Of a stretch of 64,000 nt of DNA, positions 56,993-64,000 are shown one piece after another. The stretch's first letter is position 1, and each line of letters begins with the position of its first letter. The stretch lies in assembly GCF_001522865.1 (NCBI RefSeq), contig NZ_LOWB01000076.1:62001-126000 (forward strand), in the 5' to 3' direction. Below the pieces are notes generated by a model. The model saw only the letters and a program-made list of their open reading frames with translations. It searched no databases and was not told the origin of the DNA. Source of the DNA: Burkholderia sp. TSV86. Lineage in GTDB: Bacteria; Pseudomonadota; Gammaproteobacteria; Burkholderiales; Burkholderiaceae. The position numbers were made by a program, and so were the translations under genes.

Positions 56993-57442
56993 TCAATTCA
57001 TCAACCAGCAAGCCCCCACACCGGAGGCCTGCTGCCCGGCTGCGCCGTTCATTGCGCGATTCTCGCGCGTGCCGTCCGCGTACAGCACAAAAACGCCGCA
57101 AGCATCGTCGCGCATCGCGCCGTTCGTTGCCGGGCTCGCCTCCAGCGCGTATCCGCCGTGCGCGTCTTCGGCTGTCATTTTCAGCCAATAGACCGCCACA
57201 CCTGTTTCAGGCGCCCGACTCAACCCGTCAGGCAATGCGGCGGGCAAGGTTTCGCCGAATGCATCGACGTATTGCGCCGCGCGATACAGCGCGGCGACCG
57301 CGCTCAACCGATGCCCTCGTTCGACGTGACGCCGATACGACGGAATTGCGAATGTCGCGAGCGCCGCCACGATCGCAAGCGCGACAATCACTTCAATCAG
57401 CGAGAATCCGCGGCAATTCGCGGCACCTTTCGTTAACGACAT
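56993..57442 (-). CDS. pilE: Type IV pilin-like minor pilin (PilE type)
   Basis: 149 residues. The prepilin cleavage site and hydrophobic helix: CRGFSLIEVIVALAIVAALATFAIPSYRRHV, with Phe after the cleaved Gly and Glu at +5 (GFSLIE). A C-terminal Cys pair (DDACGVFVL, GVGACWLMN) is likely the D-region disulfide. It is last in the minus-strand minor pilin unit fimT-pilV-pilW-pilX-pilE, 13 bases after pilX. It primes or decorates the pilus. No pilY1 gene is present in the cluster. Confidence 0.87.
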   Translation of the reverse strand: MSLTKGAANCRGFSLIEVIVALAIVAALATFAIPSYRRHVERGHRLSAVAALYRAAQYVDAFGETLPAALPDGLSRAPETGVAVYWLKMTAEDAHGGYALEASPATNGAMRDDACGVFVLYADGTRENRAMNGAAGQQASGVGACWLMN

Positions 57443-57455
57443 CGCTCCTCTGCGC

Positions 57456-58055
57456 CTACGCCGGCCTACCTACGACTCGCCGCCACCGACGCTCGACACT
57501 TCCGCGCTCGACAACGATCTGCAGTTGCAGCCACTCGCCTGTATCCCGCGTCGCGCCGATACCCCGTGCGGTCACGACATACGCGCGCGCCCCGGGCCGC
57601 GCGGGCAGGCGCCACGCCTCGATCACGCAACTCGGCGCTTGCGCTGCATTGGGCCAATTAGGATACGGCGCGAATGCGCGGCTACCGTCGAAAATGCCGG
57701 GGTGTCGCCATCCGGCCGGCTCGCCCGCGGCGTCTCCGGCTGGCGCGGCATCGTGGGCGGCCGTGCCGTTCAGCAGCGCATCGGCGCAGGCATCGAGCGC
57801 CGCGTCGGCTGCATGAAAAGCAATCAACCGGCTGGCAAGATTCGTCGTGCGCCGCATTTCCGTCGCCGCGATTTCGAACCATGCGGACGACATCACGACA
57901 AGCGACGCCGTCACGGCCAGCACGCCCGGCAACGCGACGCCCCGCGAACCATACGTGCAACGCGCACACCGTTTGGTTGCGCGGCGCATGCGCCAGCATT
58001 CGGCGCTCATCGAAGTTCGGTTCGATGGCAATACGACCGCCGATGAAGCACTCAT
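57456..58055 (-). CDS. pilX: PilX-like minor pilin assembly protein
   Basis: 199 residues from the Met at 58055 (ATGA overlap with the pilW stop). The hydrophobic segment GVALPGVLAVTASLVVMSSAWFEIAATEMRRTTNL (summarised) follows G-V-A-L-P; PilX proteins usually have G(x)ALP rather than GFTLIE. Then AFHAADAALDACADALLNG, matching the PilX domain pattern with FxAADxAL. The first 22 residues are poorly conserved, so the true start may be 58010 or 57989. Minor pilin of the type IV pilus tip complex. Confidence 0.75.
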   Translation of the reverse strand: MSASSAVVLPSNRTSMSAECWRMRRATKRCARCTYGSRGVALPGVLAVTASLVVMSSAWFEIAATEMRRTTNLASRLIAFHAADAALDACADALLNGTAAHDAAPAGDAAGEPAGWRHPGIFDGSRAFAPYPNWPNAAQAPSCVIEAWRLPARPGARAYVVTARGIGATRDTGEWLQLQIVVERGSVERRWRRVVGRPA

Positions 58056-58837
58056 CCGTTCCTCCGATTGCGAACCGCAACATAACGACGCAATACGAGC
58101 CTTGCTCGGGTATCGGCGGCCACCACCGCCCGCCCCGAACAATCGACATAGCGGACCGCGCGGCCAGTCGGCCTTCCGCGCACCTCAACACAAACGGCAA
58201 CGGCTGCGACGCTATCCCAGGCCGAGGCAGACAGCGCCGATGCATCGACCCACTCCGCGGCACCACGCAACCGGTAACGCAACCACAATCGCTCGACACC
58301 TTCGACGAGTGGCTGCGCAAGCCCGCGCCTGCCGCTGCCTTCGCAATACAACTCAGGCTCGCCCGTCGACGCGCTGACACGCGCGTAAAAACGATTGACG
58401 ATCAACGGTTTCGCATCAGCCGCACCGACACCCTGACCGAGGCAATCCGTCGCCTGGCCGGTTACCGTAAGCCACGTCGATACACCGTCGCCAACGTAGC
58501 GCACGACGAGCCCATCCGAGCCACTCGCAAGCGGATCGCACACTGGCTGAGCATCCGCACCGACAACCCGTGCCCGCACGCATCCGAAGAGTCCGGGTGC
58601 TGGCAGCGCATCGTGCGCATCAAGCGGCACGAAACCGGCCATCTGAATCTGCTGAGCGATCAACACAAGCGCCGCTTGCGCCGAATCGCGCATCCGTGCG
58701 GCATCCGCAGCCGCCGCATACGCCGTCCGTTGGACGCGATAAAGCGATACCGCCGTTAGCAAAATAAGCAAACCGAGCGCCATCGCGACCATTGCCTCGA
58801 TCAACGTATGAGCGCGCCAATGCAATATCCGATTCAT
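58052..58837 (-). CDS. pilW: PilW-like minor pilin
   Basis: 261 residues from MNRILHWRAH. Prepilin-like helix RAHTLIEAMVAMALGLLILLTAVSLYRVQRT with Glu at the +5 position, followed by RDSAQAALVLIAQQIQMAGFVPLD and a long C-terminal domain with several Cys. The residue before THE hydrophobic segment is His/Ala rather than the usual Gly-Phe, so cleavage may differ. The ATG overlaps the pilV stop by four bases. An upstream in-frame Met at 58948 is not supported. Confidence 0.85.
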   Translation of the reverse strand: MNRILHWRAHTLIEAMVAMALGLLILLTAVSLYRVQRTAYAAAADAARMRDSAQAALVLIAQQIQMAGFVPLDAHDALPAPGLFGCVRARVVGADAQPVCDPLASGSDGLVVRYVGDGVSTWLTVTGQATDCLGQGVGAADAKPLIVNRFYARVSASTGEPELYCEGSGRRGLAQPLVEGVERLWLRYRLRGAAEWVDASALSASAWDSVAAVAVCVEVRGRPTGRAVRYVDCSGRAVVAADTRARLVLRRYVAVRNRRNG

Positions 58838-59223
58838 CCGCCGCCCACAGTCGCATAGGCGAGCGTCACACATCGCGCACCGCCCGCCGTTACGAAAACC
58901 CCGGTGCAACTCGATGAACCTTCGGCTGCCGGCTGCGCGCCGTCCCACTCGACTCGCAGCGTCGCAATGCCGCCGCCCCCGCCGGCAAGCGCGAACTTGC
59001 CATGCGGCAACGCAGCCACCGCTGCTTGCCAGTCAATGCCCGCCGGTCCGACAGACTGAGCCGTTTCGGCCCAGGAATCGGCGAAAAACCACGCCTGCTC
59101 GCGATATACGGCGTCACGCTCGCTGCGTATCGCCGCAAGCAATGCAGCAATCACACTGAGCGCGGCCATCGCAAGCAGCGCCGACGCAACTGTCACCTCC
59201 ACCAGCGAGCCGCCCCGCGTCAT
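58834..59223 (-). CDS. pilV: PilV-like minor pilin
   Basis: 129 residues from MTRGGSLVEV. Prepilin site RGG-SLVEVTVASALLAMAALSVIAALLA with Glu5 after the cleaved Gly. Two Cys near the C-terminus (SSSCTGVFV, ARCVTLAY) probably pair. It starts 12 bases after the fimT stop and overlaps pilW (ATGA). Minor pilin in the pilus-priming complex. Confidence 0.85.
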   Translation of the reverse strand: MTRGGSLVEVTVASALLAMAALSVIAALLAAIRSERDAVYREQAWFFADSWAETAQSVGPAGIDWQAAVAALPHGKFALAGGGGGIATLRVEWDGAQPAAEGSSSCTGVFVTAGGARCVTLAYATVGGG

Positions 59224-59234
59224 ACGGCGGCACT

Positions 59235-59795
59235 TCACACCGGCGCTCCACAACCGCCCTCCGTGGCCCGCACGCGTCCACCCGACGCGATCCGCAAACA
59301 ATGCCGCCAGCGCTCACCGCGCCATACGCCCGATGCATCGTGTGGCGTAAATTCGAAACTCCGAAAACCGCCAATCACTTGTCCTGCCGGCGGCGTGAAC
59401 ACAATGTCGCCGCCCGCGCCCGTCACGGCGACCTGTGCATCGCGCACGAAGCGCCGCAGCACGCGCGTACCGCGAGCGCCGTCCGCCGCGACCACCAACC
59501 AGCCGCACGACCAATCGGTCGCACTATCGTTACAGGGCCGGCCGGCCGCAATACATCCGGCTGCCGAGCCGGCCCGGCACAGCACGACGCGAGTGCCGAG
59601 TCTGAGCGCTTCCGAGCGCGCATAAGCCAGCGCCGTGCCGAATAGGCGAGCGCGCGCCTCGACCCGATCGCGCATTCGCGCTCCGGAGAGCGTCGGCGCC
59701 GTCAGTGTCGTGGCGAGCGCGATCAGCGCAAGCACGACCATCAGCTCGATGAGCGTAAATCCCGCTGCTATTCGCCAGTTGCTATCCGTTCGCAT
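59235..59795 (-). CDS. fimT: FimT/GspH-like minor pilin
   Basis: 186 residues from MRTDSNWRIA. Classical prepilin peptidase site AAGFTLIELMVVLALIALATTLTAPTL, with GspH/FimT domain (ARSEALRLGTRVVLCRAG, WSCGWLVVAADG). FimT in other bacteria binds DNA during natural transformation. First gene of the minor pilin unit, transcribed toward lower coordinates; the promoter is probably in the 200-base gap upstream before nrdR. Confidence 0.88.
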   Translation of the reverse strand: MRTDSNWRIAAGFTLIELMVVLALIALATTLTAPTLSGARMRDRVEARARLFGTALAYARSEALRLGTRVVLCRAGSAAGCIAAGRPCNDSATDWSCGWLVVAADGARGTRVLRRFVRDAQVAVTGAGGDIVFTPPAGQVIGGFRSFEFTPHDASGVWRGERWRHCLRIASGGRVRATEGGCGAPV

Positions 59796-59994
59796 CGTGC
59801 GCCTCCGTCAATCCGATGCGCCGACTCTACCGGTGCGCGCGCATGCACACCATCTGCCGAATGGCCGAGTCGCGCGTCATGGCGGCGCGAACGATAATCG
59901 CCCAGGCGAGCACGGTTGCCGCGCGATAAGCCCGGGCAATGCGCACCAGAAACGGACGGATTACGGAATGAAACAGGAAAGGGAATATGCAAGC

Positions 59995-60474
59995 TCAGCG
60001 CTTGCGCGGCGGCTTCACGGGCGCCGTGCGCCGGAACTCCTCGATCACGTCCGCGAATTCGGACACGTCCTCGAACCGCCGATAGACGGACGCGAAACGC
60101 ACATAGGCAATCGTATCGAGGGCGCGCAGCTCGTTCATTACGAGTTCGCCGAGCTTTTCACTGCGGACCTCGCGCTCGCCGGATGCGAGCAATTGATATT
60201 CGATGCGTGCGACCGCCGCGTCGATCGCGTCAGCCGCAACGGGACGCTTGCGCAGCGCCAGTTGCATGCTCGCGACGATCTTGCGGCGATCGAATTCGGT
60301 GCGGCTGCCATCTTTCTTCACAACAGCAGGCAACGCCAACTCGACCCGCTCATACGTCGTGAAACGCTTGTCGCAGGCCGAGCAGCGGCGGCGCCGGCGT
60401 ATCGCGGCACCGTCCTCCGACACGCGCGAATCCACTACTTGCGTGTCGTCGTGCCGGCAGAACGGGCAGCGCAT
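59995..60474 (-). CDS. nrdR: Transcriptional repressor NrdR
   Basis: 159 residues. Zinc ribbon [17 protein letters not shown] and [20 protein letters not shown], then the ATP-cone ([29 protein letters not shown]). It senses ATP/dATP and represses ribonucleotide reductase genes through NrdR boxes. It lies six bases after the glyA stop on the same strand, a common arrangement. Confidence 0.97.
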   Translation of the reverse strand: MRCPFCRHDDTQVVDSRVSEDGAAIRRRRRCSACDKRFTTYERVELALPAVVKKDGSRTEFDRRKIVASMQLALRKRPVAADAIDAAVARIEYQLLASGEREVRSEKLGELVMNELRALDTIAYVRFASVYRRFEDVSEFADVIEEFRRTAPVKPPRKR

Positions 60475-60480
60475 GGCCGA

Positions 60481-61728
60481 TCAGCGGTAAACCGGAAACC
60501 GCTTCGTCAGCTCGGCGACCTGTGCACGCACGCGCGCGATCGTCGTTTCGTCCTCCGGATTCTCCAGCACGTCGGCGAGCAGATTACCCACGAGCTCGAC
60601 CTCCTGAGGGCCAAAGCCGCGTGTCGTCATCGCCGGCGAGCCGAGACGGATACCGCTCGTCACGAACGGTTTTTCCGGATCGTTCGGGATCGCATTCTTG
60701 TTGACCGTGATGTGCGCCGCGCCGAGCGCCGCTTCCGCCGCCTTGCCGGTAATGTTCTTCGCGCGCAGATCGACGAGCATCACGTGGCTTTCGGTACGGC
60801 CGGACACAATGCGCAGGCCGCGCTTCACGAGCGTGTCGGCCAGCACGCGTGCGTTCTCGACCACCTTCTGCTGATACGTCTTGAATTCAGGCGACAGCGC
60901 TTCCTTGAACGCCACGGCCTTCGCCGCGATCACATGCATCAGCGGGCCACCCTGGATGCCCGGGAAGATCGCCGAATTGATTTGCTTCTCGTATTCGGCC
61001 TTCATCAGGATCACGCCGCCGCGCGGGCCGCGCAGACTTTTGTGCGTTGTCGTCGTGACGAAATCGGCGTGCGGCACCGGGTTCGGATAGACGCCCGCGG
61101 CAATCAACCCCGCGTAGTGCGCCATGTCGACCATCAAGTAAGCGCCAACCGACTTCGCGATCTTCGCGAGACGCTCGAAATCGATCTTCAACGCGAACGC
61201 CGACGCGCCCGCGACGATCATCTTCGGCTTGTGCTCTTCAGCGAGCTTCTGCGCGGCGCCGTAGTCGATGTCCTCGCTTTCGTTCAGGCCATAGCTGACG
61301 ACGTTGAACCACTTGCCCGACATGTTGACCGGCGAGCCGTGCGTCAGATGGCCGCCGTGCGCAAGACTCATCCCCATGATCGTGTCGCCCGGCTTGAGCA
61401 TGGCGAAAAACACGCCCTGGTTTGCCTGCGAGCCGGAGTTCGGCTGCACGTTCGCGGCTTCGGCGCCGAAAAGCTGCTTCACACGATCGATCGCAAGCTG
61501 CTCGACGATGTCCACGTACTCGCAGCCGCCGTAATAGCGCTTGCCTGGATAGCCTTCCGCATATTTGTTGGTGAGCTGCGAGCCCTGTGCCGCCATCACG
61601 GCCGGGCTCGTGTAATTTTCCGAGGCGATCAGCTCAATATGCTCTTCCTGGCGAGTATTCTCTTGCTGAATCGCTTGCCAAATTTCGGGGTCCACATTCG
61701 CAATGGTGCTTTGGGCTCTGTCAAACAT
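60481..61728 (-). CDS. glyA: Serine hydroxymethyltransferase
   Basis: 415 residues from [10 protein letters not shown], the usual length. PLP-lysine in [51 protein letters not shown] and [15 protein letters not shown] are conserved. It interconverts serine and glycine with tetrahydrofolate as one-carbon acceptor. nrdR follows within six bases. The leader of 479 bases upstream holds no gene. Confidence 0.98.
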   Translation of the reverse strand: MFDRAQSTIANVDPEIWQAIQQENTRQEEHIELIASENYTSPAVMAAQGSQLTNKYAEGYPGKRYYGGCEYVDIVEQLAIDRVKQLFGAEAANVQPNSGSQANQGVFFAMLKPGDTIMGMSLAHGGHLTHGSPVNMSGKWFNVVSYGLNESEDIDYGAAQKLAEEHKPKMIVAGASAFALKIDFERLAKIAKSVGAYLMVDMAHYAGLIAAGVYPNPVPHADFVTTTTHKSLRGPRGGVILMKAEYEKQINSAIFPGIQGGPLMHVIAAKAVAFKEALSPEFKTYQQKVVENARVLADTLVKRGLRIVSGRTESHVMLVDLRAKNITGKAAEAALGAAHITVNKNAIPNDPEKPFVTSGIRLGSPAMTTRGFGPQEVELVGNLLADVLENPEDETTIARVRAQVAELTKRFPVYR

Positions 61729-62207
61729 ACGGTTTCCGTTAAGTGTGTACAGGTTGACCGAAAATGGCCGAATATGTCGCCCGGCCAGCTCGACACGGTG
61801 GAGAGCCAGCTCGACGTAGCGGAGGAATCCGTGGAACGCGAGGCAGGACAGCCACCGGCGATGCGCGCACGACACGGCGCACAACGGCTGCCCAGGCGAA
61901 CGGCAAAAGCGAAACCCCGCGCTTCACGGTGGGACGCTCCACCTTGGCCCCGAAAGGCCTTATCGCCAGTCACGCAGGGAGATATTGAGCGCATTAGTTT
62001 ATTGGATGCACGGTGAATAGGCAACCAAGCCGAGCTTGCCAGACAATGCCGCCCCCCCAAAAAGGGCCAAATTGATCGGCACTGCGGGCCGGGTCTGCAG
62101 GGTGTGCGCGTCTGGCGCGTCCCGGCCTTGTCGCACCGCCGCAATCCCAGTAGGCTAGCGTGTTCCATCAAGCAGGCGTCTCAAGCGTCCATCAAGGAGC
62201 AGCAGCA
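61729..62207. other. Intergenic region between divergent glyA and SDR genes
   Basis: 479 bases, no supported gene (the long plus frame through here is an antisense shadow of glyA). It contains a short direct repeat of GCCAGCTCGAC near 61783-61813 and a more AT-rich part at about 61980-62010 that may hold glyA or SDR promoter elements. No riboswitch is recognised. Confidence 0.55.
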
Positions 62208-62954
62208 ATGATCGTGTTCGTCACCGGCGCATCGGCAGGTTTCGGCGCCGCCATCGCCCGGATCTTCGCGAAAGGCGGCCATCGCGTCGTCGCCACCGCG
62301 CGCCGCAAGGATCGTCTCGACGCGCTTGCCGCCGAGCTAGGCAACGCGCTTTTGCCGCTCGAACTCGACGTACGCGACCGGGCGGCCGTCGAAGCCGTGC
62401 CAGCGTCGCTGCCCGCCGAGTTTGGCGCGATCGACGTGCTCGTCAATAACGCCGGCCTCGCGCTCGGCGTCGAGCCTGCGCACAAGGCGAGCCTCGACGA
62501 ATGGCAAACGATGATCGACACGAACTGCTCGGGCCTCGTCACGGTCACCCGCACACTGTTGCCGGGCATGATCGAGCGCGGCCGCGGCCATATCTTCAAT
62601 CTCGGCTCGGTCGCAGGCAGCTATCCGTACCCTGGCGGCAACGTCTACGGCGCAACCAAGGCGTTCGTGCGCCAGTTCAGCCTGAATCTGCGCGCGGATC
62701 TGGTCGGCACGCCGCTGCGCGTGACCGATATCGAGCCGGGCCTCTGCGGCGGCACCGAATTCTCGAACGTGCGCTATCGTGGTGACGACGCGAAGGCGGC
62801 AAACGTCTATGCGAACGTCGCCCCGCTCACCGCGCAGGACATCGCCGACACGATCTACTGGATCGCCACCCGCCCCGCGCACGTGAACATCAACACGATC
62901 GAGATGATGCCGGTCGCGCAGGCCCCTGCCGGGCTGACCGTTCATCGGGGCTGA
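62208..62954 (+). CDS. Short-chain dehydrogenase, YdfG-like
   Basis: 248 residues. NAD(P)-binding TGASAGFGAAIARIFA and ARRKDRLDALAAEL, NNAGLALG, catalytic Ser in NLGSVAGSYPYPGG and the YGATK motif. The YdfG group reduces 3-hydroxy acids and malonic semialdehyde with NADP. AAGGAGC upstream supports the start at 62208. Monocistronic, 91 bases before ybgC. Confidence 0.9.
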   Translation: MIVFVTGASAGFGAAIARIFAKGGHRVVATARRKDRLDALAAELGNALLPLELDVRDRAAVEAVPASLPAEFGAIDVLVNNAGLALGVEPAHKASLDEWQTMIDTNCSGLVTVTRTLLPGMIERGRGHIFNLGSVAGSYPYPGGNVYGATKAFVRQFSLNLRADLVGTPLRVTDIEPGLCGGTEFSNVRYRGDDAKAANVYANVAPLTAQDIADTIYWIATRPAHVNINTIEMMPVAQAPAGLTVHRG

Positions 62955-63045
62955 GCCAGCTCGGGCGCGCGGGGACCCGCAAGGCCGCCCCGCGCGACAA
63001 CATACCGTTACGAATCGGAGTCGCCGTTCCGGTAGAATGCGCGCC

Positions 63046-63534
63046 ATGATTGAGCCCACCCAACAGCCAGACGCAGCGCCAGACTTTGTGTGGCCCGTTC
63101 GCGTGTACTACGAGGATACCGATACCGGCGGCGTCGTCTATTACGCGAACTACCTGAAATTCTTCGAGCGCGCGCGCACCGAATGGCTGCGCGCGTGCGG
63201 CGTCGACCAACGGCGCGTCGCCGACGAGACGGGAGCGATCTTCGTCGTCTGCGACGCCGCGCTCAACTACCGCGCCCCCGCGCGGCTCGACGACGCGCTC
63301 ACGATCACCTGCAAGATCGACCGGCTCGGCCATGCATCGGTGACGTTCACCCAACAGGCGTGGCGGGACGATATGCTCCTTGTCACCGCCAAGGTGAGAA
63401 TTGCCTGCGTCGATCGCGCCGTGTTCCGATCGAGCCTGATCCCGCCGCCCGTCTTCGAGGCGCTCAAGCGTGGGCCGGCCGCGCGCGAACTGCGGGACGG
63501 CGGTGTCAACGCTGAGCGCCCAGGTGCCGTTTAG
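63046..63534 (+). CDS. ybgC: Acyl-CoA thioesterase YbgC, Tol-Pal system associated
   Basis: 162 residues from MIEPTQQPDA (a Met three codons earlier at 63037 is an alternative). Hotdog thioesterase: VRVYYEDTDTGGVVYYANYLKFFERARTEWL (catalytic Asp in DTDTGGVVY). In most proteobacteria ybgC heads the tolQRAB-pal cluster, as here with tolQ 160 bases downstream. A TAGAAT just upstream resembles a -10 box. Confidence 0.94.
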   Translation: MIEPTQQPDAAPDFVWPVRVYYEDTDTGGVVYYANYLKFFERARTEWLRACGVDQRRVADETGAIFVVCDAALNYRAPARLDDALTITCKIDRLGHASVTFTQQAWRDDMLLVTAKVRIACVDRAVFRSSLIPPPVFEALKRGPAARELRDGGVNAERPGAV

Positions 63535-63694
63535 ACACAGCCGATGAACTTCACCCCCGTGACCCGCTACTAAGCAAGGTTCGGCGGGATGCCCGCGGCG
63601 CGCCAAACCGAATGGCCCTGCCGCGCGCCGCCGGAATATTCCGGCCGGGTACCCTGGTCAGGCCCTCCCCGAAGGGGACGTTAATCAAACCTTT

Positions 63695-64000
63695 ATGAAC
63701 ACTGCTCAAGACCTGTCGATCATCTCCCTCGTCCTCAACGCGAGCGTGCTCGCCCAGGCGGTGATGGGGCTCCTGCTCATCCTGTCGCTGATGTCGTGGA
63801 CCTTCATTTTCCGCAAATGGTTTGCGATCCGCCGCGCCCGCGCGCAAACCGAGCGCTTCGAGCGCGACTTCTGGTCGGGCGGCGATCTGCAGGCGCTGTA
63901 CCAGAGCGCGGCAAACAATCGTCACACGATCGGCGCGCTCGAGCGGATCTTCGAATCGGGGATGCGGGAATTCCTCAAGGCTAAGGAAAAGCGCCTGAGC
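63695..64000 (+). CDS. tolQ: TolQ, truncated by window edge
   Basis: First 102 residues, starting MNTAQDLSII. One N-terminal membrane segment (SVLAQAVMGLLLILSLMSWTFIF), then the cytoplasmic helix region with FRKWFAIRRARAQTERFERDFW and GMREFLKAKEKRLS. TolQ forms the proton channel with TolR that energises Tol-Pal at division sites. The reading frame runs off the right edge. Confidence 0.95.
   Translation, partial: MNTAQDLSIISLVLNASVLAQAVMGLLLILSLMSWTFIFRKWFAIRRARAQTERFERDFWSGGDLQALYQSAANNRHTIGALERIFESGMREFLKAKEKRLS

Noticed and set aside
59635-62016. Long plus frame (793 codons) opposite fimT, nrdR and glyA
   Set aside because: Antisense shadow of three clear genes.
61729-62207. Riboswitch upstream of glyA
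   Set aside because: No glycine-, SAH- or THF-riboswitch core could be recognised by eye.

Overview
This 64 kb window is GC-rich chromosomal DNA (roughly two thirds G+C outside a few AT-rich gaps). Gene content, gene order and protein sequences point to the Burkholderia pseudomallei / thailandensis / oklahomensis group, most likely the larger chromosome. The supporting features are GroES/GroEL preceded by a CIRCE element, the ruvX-pyrR-pyrB-pyrC' cluster, a 3-hydroxybutyrate oligomer hydrolase, the hmgA-fahA homogentisate cluster and ybgC-tolQ. I found no tRNA, rRNA, CRISPR array, prophage or intact insertion sequence. Most long opposite-strand frames are shadows of GC-rich genes.

Layout. 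1-4.6 kb (minus): yqgE, ruvX, pyrR, pyrB, an inactive-looking pyrC' and a plsC-type acyltransferase cut by the left edge. 4.8-6.4 kb: an orphan FimL/ChpA-N-terminal-like protein and rubredoxin. 6.6-9.8 kb: a ThiD-family kinase converging on groEL-groES. 10-17.4 kb: an exported Ala/Gly-rich protein, two HxlR regulators each divergent from an enzyme gene, and an XRE-cupin regulator (frameshifted) followed by a GNAT and a LysE-type exporter. 17.7-28.9 kb: a lipoprotein glycerophosphodiesterase, an MFS pump, a TauE/SafE permease, the 3HB-oligomer hydrolase, a BON protein, a TAXI-type receptor, an HCCA isomerase-like protein, a SnoaL-like protein and a ModA-like binding protein. 29.1-35.9 kb: xanthine dehydrogenase xdhAB, a YhhS-like MFS and a PucG-like aminotransferase, which together suggest purine catabolism. 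36.5-43.2 kb: a LysR regulator, a D-2-hydroxyacid dehydrogenase, BluB, two MFS transporters and a GNAT. 43.3-50.3 kb (minus): a six-gene tyrosine/homogentisate operon (MBL-fold protein, FAD monooxygenase, DUF2783, AAHS transporter, hmgA, fahA). 50.5-56.8 kb: a degenerate EAL protein, a frameshifted GFA-family gene, an IclR regulator divergent from gcdH, a 1-Cys peroxiredoxin and a DUF883/YqjE/DUF3318 stress cluster. 57-59.8 kb (minus): a minor-pilin operon fimT-pilV-pilW-pilX-pilE without pilY1. 60-64 kb: nrdR, glyA, an SDR, ybgC and the start of tolQ.

The window looks like ordinary core and near-core chromosome, and I do not see a convincing new multi-gene system. The most distinctive signals are: an 8-bp palindrome (AACCGGTT) present upstream of three genes of the purine-catabolism neighbourhood; a 40-bp near-perfect dyad directly abutting the start codon of the frameshifted XRE regulator; degenerate enzymes that keep the fold but lose catalytic residues (PyrC', EAL, two MBL proteins); a FimL-like protein with no kinase; a 24-bp perfect palindrome between convergent genes; and a 9/8-bp tandem repeat upstream of bluB.
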